A stretch of DNA of 10,398 nucleotides, from NCBI GenBank assembly GCA_002384815.1, contig DGBN01000039.1, forward strand, positions 1 to 10,398, given 5' to 3'. Origin of the DNA: Oxalobacteraceae bacterium UBA4003 (GTDB lineage: Bacteria > Pseudomonadota > Gammaproteobacteria > Burkholderiales > Burkholderiaceae_D). Below are positions 1 through 6,264 of this stretch, piece after piece (the first letter of the stretch is position 1; each line of letters starts with the position of its first letter). Made by a program: the position numbers and the translations under genes. The notes under the pieces are model-generated. The model was not told the DNA's origin and made no database searches. It worked only from the letters and a program-made list of their open reading frames with translations.

Positions 1-377
1 TCGATTCCAGCCAGCCGCACCATTTTCCGTGGTTTTGATTTGAATTTCTCATGATTTCGATGGGCGCTCAGGCAAAACTATCGATGCATCATCTCCATTT
101 GATATAGATGAAAAGCCAGGTAGGGCGCGCTTTTGCCTGGGCATCACTAAAACGTTGTCCGGCAGGTTTTTGCAAAGCCTGTAAAATGAATTCATTATTC
201 TTAATTTATAATTCATTTAATCTTTTGTACGATTATCTGCGGCAGAGCATCTCAAGTGCCATCGATTTTGAATGGAAATTTCATCCTCTGCAGGAGACAT
301 TACGCGCAAGTCTGTTTTGTCGACCATTGCAGCCTAATCGCCCGGTCGAATTTGTCGCTTATGTTTTCAAAAACGGA
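1..377. other. Gene-poor left edge, no confident gene
   Basis: I see no gene I can support here. One + strand frame is open from the left edge to a TGA at 52-54 and could be the last 17 codons of a gene outside the window. A - strand ATG at 52-50 is also open to the edge; neither has decisive evidence. The stretch 183-235 is very AT-rich and holds a TATAAT hexamer at 207-212 plus the palindrome listed separately. Open frames of 65 and 125 codons on the + strand have no ribosome binding site and no recognisable protein character. A weak hairpin AAAAGC/GCTTTT (111-116 with 129-134) could be an old terminator. Confidence 0.5.
185..196. promoter_or_regulatory. Palindrome, candidate GntR operator copy 1
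   Basis: AATGAATTCATT is a perfect 12-base inverted repeat. Its core ATGAATTCAT (186-195) recurs exactly at 1425-1434, before the crotonase gene. A partial copy sharing AATTCAT lies at 210-216, about 21 bp (two helical turns) further on, and overlaps a TATAAT hexamer. GntR/FCD regulators are known to bind short palindromes as dimers, and such a regulator is encoded at 633-1340. That it binds here is inference. The site is more than 400 bp from the regulator start and may belong to the decayed - strand gene or to a gene off the left edge. Confidence 0.4.
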
Positions 378-557
378 TTATCCATTGGCACCGGTTGTTC
401 TCGTAATGTACTGGGCAACAAGGCGGGAGATGCATATCGTCAGGCGATGCTGAGCCCGGATGGTTCGGGCGGCATTGTCTGGTAGGTTTGGAACGACGAC
501 GATGTTGATAGCTGGTTTCCTGATCCCCTTGCCGGCGATTGCCGATGCCAGGTAAGG
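378..557 (-). pseudogene. Decayed TctC/Bug-type solute-binding protein fragment
   Basis: On the - strand, the frame read from about 557 down to a stop at 378-380 resembles the N-terminus of a tripartite tricarboxylate transporter binding protein (TctC/Bug family, periplasmic). A hydrophobic stretch is followed by KPAINIVVVPNLPDNAARTI, close to the family's usual KPI-x-IIVPF-x-PGG-x-x-DT-x-AR motif. It ends with RTTGANG, which recalls the family's ENRPGA(N/G)G-x-IG motif. Only about 60 residues are visible, against about 320 in an intact family member. No convincing continuation is seen beyond the stop in any frame, and no start codon with a ribosome site stands out. Intact TctC genes often sit beside CoA-transferase and enoyl-CoA hydratase genes, so the context fits a lost member of this locus. 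The match is recognised by eye and could be chance. Confidence 0.35.
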
Positions 558-632
558 CAGGAGAAAGGGGTGTTGTACTGCTGCATCCTTTTCTGCCAGG
601 CGCAATGTAACGCTACTTCTTTCAGGAGTGAA

Positions 633-1340
633 ATGATGGCAATTTCGGAACACATTATTCGTAACAGTCTGCACGATACCTTGATCTCGCATCTGCGCGG
701 ATTGATCACGCAAGGCGAACTAAGTGCGGGCGACAAGGTGCCGGAACAGCAGTTATGCGAACGTTTCGGTGTGTCACGTACGCCTATGCGTGAGGCATTG
801 AAGGTGCTGGCGTCTGAAGGCGTATTGCAATTGTTGCCGAACCGCGGCGCGATTGTGGCGCGCATCAGTGAGGAAGAAATCGAGGAGTTGTTTCCGATCA
901 TGGCGGCGCTGGAGGCCGTGGCTGGCGAGTTCGCCTGTCAGCGTGCGACCAATCGCGATATTGCACGCGTGCGCAAGCTGCATGACGAGATGATTGCGTA
1001 TTATCGCAATGGTGCCGAAAGTGCTTATTTGTCGCATAACCGCGAGATTCACCGCACGATTTTCGACATCGCCGGCAACCCTACGCTATCTGCGTTTTAT
1101 CAGCAGATTCTGACGCGCATCCATTGCTTCCGTTTCGTGGTGCGCAAGAGCCCGGAACATTGGAGCAGCGCGGTTGCAGAACATGAAGAAATCATCGCTG
1201 CGCTGGAAGCGCGCAATGGTGCGCGTCTCGCCGGCCTGCTGCGTGACCATGTCACCGGTACTACGGTGCGGATTGCGCAGGCGGCGGTTGAACGCGCTGG
1301 CTTGCAGAAGGACGCACAGTTAGCAAAAAAACGAGCCTGA
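633..1340 (+). CDS. GntR family transcriptional regulator, FCD domain
   Basis: This is a DNA-binding repressor or activator of the FadR/FCD branch of GntR, 235 residues, which is typical for the family. The N-terminal winged helix-turn-helix covers about residues 12-77: the recognition region reads CERFGVSRTPMREALKVL and the wing LLPNRGAIV. The C-terminal helical FCD domain (about 85-220) senses a small organic acid or acyl-CoA and often binds a metal; candidate ligands are Asn136, His140, His184 and His206, where Asn136 replaces the more usual Asp. The frame is open back to 570, but AGGAG at 624-628 places the start at 633, or at the adjacent ATG 636, which has better spacing. It probably regulates the two following genes (114-bp gap), possibly through the palindrome at 1423-1436. 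The ligand cannot be told from the sequence. Confidence 0.93.
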   Translation: MMAISEHIIRNSLHDTLISHLRGLITQGELSAGDKVPEQQLCERFGVSRTPMREALKVLASEGVLQLLPNRGAIVARISEEEIEELFPIMAALEAVAGEFACQRATNRDIARVRKLHDEMIAYYRNGAESAYLSHNREIHRTIFDIAGNPTLSAFYQQILTRIHCFRFVVRKSPEHWSSAVAEHEEIIAALEARNGARLAGLLRDHVTGTTVRIAQAAVERAGLQKDAQLAKKRA

Positions 1341-1422
1341 TGTTGTTGAGCTTGAGTCGGTCGCAGTAAATCAAAAGCAGCGTCGTTTGGAAAAGGGTCC
1401 GAATGCACCCCGAAAAAATGCA

Positions 1423-1436
1423 TTATGAATTCATAA
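1423..1436. promoter_or_regulatory. Palindrome, candidate GntR operator copy 2
   Basis: TTATGAATTCATAA is a perfect 14-base inverted repeat. It lies just upstream of the ribosome site (GGAG 1444-1447) of the crotonase gene and directly after the regulator gene. Its core ATGAATTCAT is identical to the copy at 186-195. Position and symmetry suit a dimeric GntR repressor controlling the crotonase and CoA-transferase genes. No convincing -35/-10 pair was identified in the 114-bp gap, so the relation to the transcription start is unknown. Confidence 0.5.
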
Positions 1437-1454
1437 ATTAGTCGGAGACGATCA

Positions 1455-2249
1455 ATGAGCGAACTGCAAGAAGGAACAGAAGGACAAATTCACCTTTCCA
1501 TCCAGGATGGCATCGCATCCATTCTGTTCGACCGCCCGCAAGCACGCAACGCGATGACGTGGGAGATGTACACCGAGCTGGGCGTGATCTGCGAACGCAT
1601 ACGCAGCGATGCCTCGATCCGCGTCGCGACTTTCCGCGGCGCTGGTGGCGAAGCGTTTGTGGCCGGTACCGACATTGAACAATTCCTCAGCTTTAGCTCC
1701 GGCGAAGATGGGATGGCTTATGAACGCATTATCGATGAGCGCATTGCTCAGATCGAAACGCTACCTATGCCGACTGTCGCGATCGTTGAGGGCTGGGCCA
1801 TCGGTGGTGGTTTGGCGATTGCAACTGCGTGCGACTTCCGTGTCGCTACACCGGCTTCGCGTTTTGGTATCCCTATTGCGCGCACCTTGGGTAATTGCCT
1901 GTCGATGGCGAATATTGCGCGCGTCATTGCAGCCTTCGGCGTGAGTCGCGCGAAACGCATCTTGCTGCTGGCCGAAGCGCTGAGCGCCGAAGAATTGCTG
2001 GCAGCCGGTTACGTAACTGAAATGGTGGAAACCGAAGGCCTGGATGTCGCCGTTGCTGCTTTGTGCAAGAAGCTGGCGAGCAATGCGCCGATTACGATGC
2101 GGGTTTCGAAAGAAGCGATATGGCGCGTCGTGCAATCCGGTTTGCCGGAAGGAGACGATCTGATTCGCGCATGTTACGGCAGCCGCGATTTCAAAATTGG
2201 TGTCGATGCTTTCATGGAAAAAAAGCGCCCTGTCTGGACCGGCACCTGA
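1455..2249 (+). CDS. Crotonase-fold protein (enoyl-CoA hydratase/isomerase family)
   Basis: A 264-residue cytoplasmic protein of the crotonase superfamily, which acts on acyl-CoA thioesters. Family landmarks are clear: RPQARNAM (28-34) near the start of the CoA site, AGTDI (70-74) for the first oxyanion-hole amide, and EGWAIGGGLAIA (112-123) for the second. Both catalytic glutamates of classical enoyl-CoA hydratase are missing: the residue after GGG-x is Ala121 where rat hydratase has Glu144, and FGIPI gives Ile141 where the PE motif has Glu164. Simple hydration is therefore unlikely; isomerase, hydrolase, lyase or decarboxylase activity are alternatives. The start has GGAG seven bases upstream. 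The next gene is a CoA-transferase 72 bp on; a weak CGCGA/TCGCG hairpin (2269-2283) lies between, without a T-run. The two genes probably form one transcription unit. Confidence 0.9.
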   Translation: MSELQEGTEGQIHLSIQDGIASILFDRPQARNAMTWEMYTELGVICERIRSDASIRVATFRGAGGEAFVAGTDIEQFLSFSSGEDGMAYERIIDERIAQIETLPMPTVAIVEGWAIGGGLAIATACDFRVATPASRFGIPIARTLGNCLSMANIARVIAAFGVSRAKRILLLAEALSAEELLAAGYVTEMVETEGLDVAVAALCKKLASNAPITMRVSKEAIWRVVQSGLPEGDDLIRACYGSRDFKIGVDAFMEKKRPVWTGT

Positions 2250-2321
2250 CGCAATAAACAACTTTCATCGCGACGCGTTCGCGGCTTGAGCACAGACGAT
2301 TTACGTTAAAAGGAAATGAAC

Positions 2322-3518
2322 ATGGCTGGACCACTAAGCGGAATGCGCGTTATCGAACTGGCTCACATTATGTCGGGTCCGATCTGCGGCATGATGCTGG
2401 CCGATATGGGGGCTGAAGTGATCAAGGTTGAGAAGACACCGGATGGCGACGATTCGCGCCGCTTTGCGCCGATCCTGCCGTGTGGCGAATCGGCCTCGTT
2501 CATGATCGTCAACCGTAACAAGCGCGGCATAGGCTTGAATCTGAAAACAGAGGGTGGCCGCGAAGTGTTGCGCAAATTGCTGGTCGATGCAGATGTCGTC
2601 ACGGAGAATTACCGCGCCGGCACGATGGAGAAATTCGGTCTCGGTTACGAGGTATTGAAGGAACTCAATCCTGGCTTGATCTATTGCTCGATCTCCGGTT
2701 TTGGTCGCACCGGCCCGTTTGCCGACAAAGGCGGTTTCGATCTGATCGCACAAGGCATGAGCGGTATCATGAGCATGACCGGCGAAGAAGGTCGACCGCC
2801 GGTCAAGGCGGGTTCACCGATTGCCGATATCAATGCAGGCATTCTGGCCGCATTGGGCATTGCCGCCGCATACGCGAACAAATTGCGTACCGGCCAAGGC
2901 CAGATTGTCGACACTTCCCTGTTCGAAGCAGGCCTGCAGCAGATGTACTGGCCATCGGCAAGCTACTTTGCCGATGGCACGATCCTGCCGAAAATGGGTT
3001 CGGCCAACTCGACCAGCGCACCGTATCAAGTTTTTCCATCCGGCGATGGCTGGATCAATATCGGTGCAGCCAATCAAGCCAACTACGAACGCTTGCTGGA
3101 AGTGTTGCAGATGCCGGCATTGACAAACGATCCGCGCTTTCGCACTAATTCTGACCGCATGGCCAATCGTGAAGTCCTGGTGGAATTGCTGAGCGAACGT
3201 CTGAAAACACGCAGCACTGACGAATGGATGAAAGAGTTCGATGCAGTTGGTCTGCCGGCCGGCCCGGTACTTGGCATTGATGAAGCACTGGCGCATGAGC
3301 AAACCATTGCGCGTGACATGATTGTGGAAACCGAGCATCCGGTGGCGGGTAGCGTTAAAGGTCTGGGTTTGCCTATCCGTTTTTCCAACGGTCGCAATGC
3401 GTCTTTGCAACCGGCGCCTATGTTGGGCGAGCACACGTTCGAAGTGCTGCGCGAGATCGCTTACTCCGATACCGAAATTGAAGCCCTGCGTGAGCAAAAA
3501 GCAGTGTTTGCGCGTTAA
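2322..3518 (+). CDS. CaiB/BaiF family (class III) CoA-transferase
   Basis: A 398-residue family III CoA-transferase, the usual length. Such enzymes move CoA between acyl-CoA and a free carboxylic acid through aspartyl-CoA thioester intermediates, in the cytoplasm, as interlocked dimers. Visible hallmarks are the N-terminal PLSGMRVIELAHIMSGP, then GAEVIKVE, NRNKRGIGLNLK, GFGRTGP and GFDLIAQGMSG. The catalytic aspartate is in IADINAG and falls at residue 169 with this start, the same number as in formyl-CoA transferase and CaiB. ATG codons occur at 2316 and 2322; AAGGA (2310-2314) sits too close to the first and about seven bases from the second, so I chose 2322. Beside a crotonase and an FCD regulator it probably activates an exogenous acid for breakdown. 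The acid cannot be inferred. The gene ends at a strong hairpin terminator. Confidence 0.93.
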   Translation: MAGPLSGMRVIELAHIMSGPICGMMLADMGAEVIKVEKTPDGDDSRRFAPILPCGESASFMIVNRNKRGIGLNLKTEGGREVLRKLLVDADVVTENYRAGTMEKFGLGYEVLKELNPGLIYCSISGFGRTGPFADKGGFDLIAQGMSGIMSMTGEEGRPPVKAGSPIADINAGILAALGIAAAYANKLRTGQGQIVDTSLFEAGLQQMYWPSASYFADGTILPKMGSANSTSAPYQVFPSGDGWINIGAANQANYERLLEVLQMPALTNDPRFRTNSDRMANREVLVELLSERLKTRSTDEWMKEFDAVGLPAGPVLGIDEALAHEQTIARDMIVETEHPVAGSVKGLGLPIRFSNGRNASLQPAPMLGEHTFEVLREIAYSDTEIEALREQKAVFAR

Positions 3519-3533
3519 TGGTTTTCTCTAATG

Positions 3534-3559
3534 AAAAGCCGGCTTTGCGCTGGCTTTTT
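3534..3559. terminator. Bidirectional intrinsic terminator
   Basis: AAAAGCCGGC (3534-3543) pairs with GCTGGCTTTT (3549-3558) around a 5-base loop, with one G-T pair, followed by another T. The A-run on one side and the T-run on the other allow termination in both directions. It lies between the CoA-transferase gene, which ends at 3518, and the convergent cyanophycin synthetase gene, which ends at 3571, so it can serve both. Confidence 0.8.
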
Positions 3560-3570
3560 AGGTTCCGGAA

Positions 3571-6141
3571 TCACGCTACGCGTGAAGCAATATGTGCCAG
3601 TGCTTCTTCCACCTGATCGACCAGAATCAGGCACAAATCACCCGCTTGCAGGCTTTCCAGCGCGGTATCGATTGCGAGAAATTCGCCTTGAATTTCCTTG
3701 ATGGATTGTGTGCGTTTGGCTTTCGCCAAGCCTTCGCGCAACAAGCCTAAAACTTCACCGTCGGCACGACCGCGTTGGCACTGATCTTCGTACAGAATCA
3801 CGTCGTCGAATGCATCGCCGAGGATTTCGGTTTGGCGGCGCAAGTCATCATCGCGTCTGTCGCCGGCACCGCTGATGACAACCATGCGACGTTTGGCCGG
3901 CATGGCTTCCACCGCGCGCGTCAATGCTTCGATAGCGTCGGGATTGTGACCGTAATCGGCAATGACGGTCGCACCATGATGTGAGAAGAAATTGAAGCGG
4001 CCTGGTGTGGTTGCTGCGCTGTTTTCAAACGTGCGCAAGCCATTCAGCACGATATTCCAGTCCAGTCCCAGACCCCAGGCGGCACCGATTGCAGCCATGG
4101 CATTTTCAACCTGGAAACCGATCAAGCCATTGTGCGTGATGGGGATGTCGGTCAGCTTGATCCGGTGTTCGAAGCTGCCTGCCGACGCCACGATTTCAGC
4201 ATTGTCCATGTACACGACACGATGGCCTTGGGCTCGGTGTGTTGCGAGCACTGCGTGATTGCCGTCTTTTGCAAAGAAGGTCACGCTGCCGGTGCAGCTG
4301 GCAGCCATGTTGGCGACCATGGGATCGGCGGCGTTCAATACGGCGGTGCCGTTAGGTGCGACGTTTTGCACGATCACGCGCTTGACGACGGCCAGATCTT
4401 CTACGGTCGAAATAAAGTTCAGGCCCAGATGATCACCAACGCCGATATTGGTGACGACCGCAACGTTGCAGCGGTCGAAGCCCAGACCTTCGCGCAATAC
4501 GCCGCCACGCGCTGTTTCAAAAACAGCTGCGTCTACATCCGGGTGCATCAATACATTGCGTGCGCTGCGCGGACCACTGCAGTCGCCGGTATCTATGCGT
4601 TCATTTTCGATGTACACGCCATCGGTACTAGTCATGCCGACACGATGTTTGTTGGCTTGCAGAATGTGCGCGATCAAACGGACGGTGGTGGTTTTGCCAT
4701 TGGTACCGGCTACTGCAACAACCGGAATGCGGCCGTCATCGCCTACGGAAAACATGGTGGAAATAATCGCTTCACCGACCGGACGGCCTTTGCCGAACGA
4801 TGGCTTTATGTGCATGCGCAGGCCAGGTGCGGCATTGACTTCAACGATGCCGCCGCCTTGTTCTTCCATGGTTTTGTGGACGGTTTCGCACACCATATCC
4901 ACGCCGCAGATATCGAGGCCTATCATTTGTGCCGCTTCGATCACGCGTGCTGCCATCTCCGGATGCACGTCGTCGGTGACATCAGTGGCGATGCCACCGG
5001 TGCTCAGGTTGGCATTGTTGCGCAACAGGACAGGCGAACCTTTGGCTGGCGTGCTGGCCAGCGTGTAATTCTGTTTTTCCAAGGTGGTGAGCGTGGTGCT
5101 ATCGATCTTGATTTTTGTCAGCGGTGTGGCGTGACCATCGCCACGTAAAGGATCCAGATTGACCTGATCGATCAGTTGCTGGATCGTTTGTACGCCATCG
5201 CCTATGACTTCCGGCGGGGTGCGGCGTGCGGCGGCGATCAACTGCTTGCCAACCACGAGGAAGCGGTAATCCTGGCCCGAGATGTAGCGCTCGATCACCA
5301 CATCGTCACAAATGACTTGTGCTGCTGCAAAACCGGCTTCGATTTCTTCGCGGGTTTTCAGGTTGACGGATACGCCTTTGCCCTGGTTACCGTCACGCGG
5401 TTTGATGACGACGGCGGCGCCGATTTCGTTGGCTGCCAGCCATGCGTCTTCTGCAGTGGTCACCGAGCGACCGTCTGGTACGGGTACGCCGGCTGCGCTT
5501 AACAACAACTTGGTCATTTCCTTGTCTTGCGCAATCGATTCGGCAATCGCACTGGTGAAGCCGGTTTCGGCAGCCTGAATACGCAGTTGTTTGCTGCCCC
5601 AGCCGAACTGCACCATGCTGCCTTCAGTCAGGCGGCGATACGGAATGCCACGTGCGACCGCTGCATCGACGATGGCGCCGGTCGAGGGTCCCAAGCGGAT
5701 ATCTTCATCCAGTTCGCGCAGGCTGGCCAATGCTGTTGCCAGATTGAACAGCGTATCTTCGACGGCGGCGCGGCACAGCTCCTGTGCCAGTTCAAAGGCG
5801 AGGCGGCCGACGGCTTCTTCCGTGTACTCGACGACGACCTGGTAGGTATCTTTTTCTATCGTTGCTATGGTGCGGCTGAATGTCACCGGGCAACCAGCCT
5901 GAGCTTGCAAGCCGAGTGCGGCGAACTCAAGCACGTCGGCCATCGAGAACGCGGCTTTCGGACGTGCACTTTCGATGAATTTTATTTCCGGGAAGCGTGC
6001 GCGCAAACGATCTTCAAAGCCAGGAATGGAGGCAATGTCTTGTTCCGATTCATTGCACGACACAATGGCTTCGATCGACGTGTGCCGGCTCCAGAGGTTG
6101 GGGCCGCGCAGGGCGCGAACGCGGGATATTTCCATGGACAT
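3571..6141 (-). CDS. cphA: Cyanophycin synthetase, full-length (CphA1 type)
   Basis: Makes the storage polymer cyanophycin (poly-Asp backbone with Arg side chains) from Asp, Arg and ATP, in the cytoplasm. With this start it has 856 residues, close to usual CphA1. Order: an N domain (about 1-160) with RALRGPNLWSRHT; an ATP-grasp domain (about 175-465) with VIKPRDGNQGKGVS (245-258) and IVEVNAAPGL (432-441), which adds Asp to the backbone; and a Mur-ligase-like domain (about 470-856) with P-loop GTNGKTTT (479-486, Lys483), PGRFN (713-717), DYGHNPDA (729-736) and SGAGDRRDDD (757-766), which adds Arg. The frame is open to an ATG at 6258, giving 895 residues, but homology begins at MEIS (6135). AGAAG precedes the 6141 ATG and the extra 39 codons look atypical. 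In the N domain the His/Glu motif of the paralogue is lost. It follows the paralogue gene and is probably cotranscribed with it. Confidence 0.93.
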   Translation of the reverse strand: MSMEISRVRALRGPNLWSRHTSIEAIVSCNESEQDIASIPGFEDRLRARFPEIKFIESARPKAAFSMADVLEFAALGLQAQAGCPVTFSRTIATIEKDTYQVVVEYTEEAVGRLAFELAQELCRAAVEDTLFNLATALASLRELDEDIRLGPSTGAIVDAAVARGIPYRRLTEGSMVQFGWGSKQLRIQAAETGFTSAIAESIAQDKEMTKLLLSAAGVPVPDGRSVTTAEDAWLAANEIGAAVVIKPRDGNQGKGVSVNLKTREEIEAGFAAAQVICDDVVIERYISGQDYRFLVVGKQLIAAARRTPPEVIGDGVQTIQQLIDQVNLDPLRGDGHATPLTKIKIDSTTLTTLEKQNYTLASTPAKGSPVLLRNNANLSTGGIATDVTDDVHPEMAARVIEAAQMIGLDICGVDMVCETVHKTMEEQGGGIVEVNAAPGLRMHIKPSFGKGRPVGEAIISTMFSVGDDGRIPVVAVAGTNGKTTTVRLIAHILQANKHRVGMTSTDGVYIENERIDTGDCSGPRSARNVLMHPDVDAAVFETARGGVLREGLGFDRCNVAVVTNIGVGDHLGLNFISTVEDLAVVKRVIVQNVAPNGTAVLNAADPMVANMAASCTGSVTFFAKDGNHAVLATHRAQGHRVVYMDNAEIVASAGSFEHRIKLTDIPITHNGLIGFQVENAMAAIGAAWGLGLDWNIVLNGLRTFENSAATTPGRFNFFSHHGATVIADYGHNPDAIEALTRAVEAMPAKRRMVVISGAGDRRDDDLRRQTEILGDAFDDVILYEDQCQRGRADGEVLGLLREGLAKAKRTQSIKEIQGEFLAIDTALESLQAGDLCLILVDQVEEALAHIASRVA

Positions 6142-6264
6142 CTTTCTTCTGGACAGAGCTTGCCGGGTCTTGCGGCTGCGCGGTACTTTGTTAATGGATG
6201 CAGGAGTGTAAACCGCATCTGTCAGTTTGTTGTTGTGATATGCGTGTACAGTGCTCATGGCGCT

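Noticed and set aside
217..300. A 27-codon - strand frame starting MSPAEDEISIQN, which recalls the start of SnoaL-like proteins
   Set aside because: Only about a dozen residues are suggestive, there is no ribosome site, and it stops at once. Too short to call even as a relic.
108..485. A 125-codon + strand open frame before the regulator
   Set aside because: There is no ribosome site and no family resemblance. The start lies in a possible hairpin, and the composition changes sharply along its length across an AT-rich control-like region.
4132..5148. A 338-codon open frame on the + strand, antisense to the cyanophycin synthetase gene
   Set aside because: It lies wholly inside a well-supported gene on the other strand. 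Its product is rich in His, Cys, Ala and Arg in the way of antisense shadows, shows no domain and has no ribosome site.
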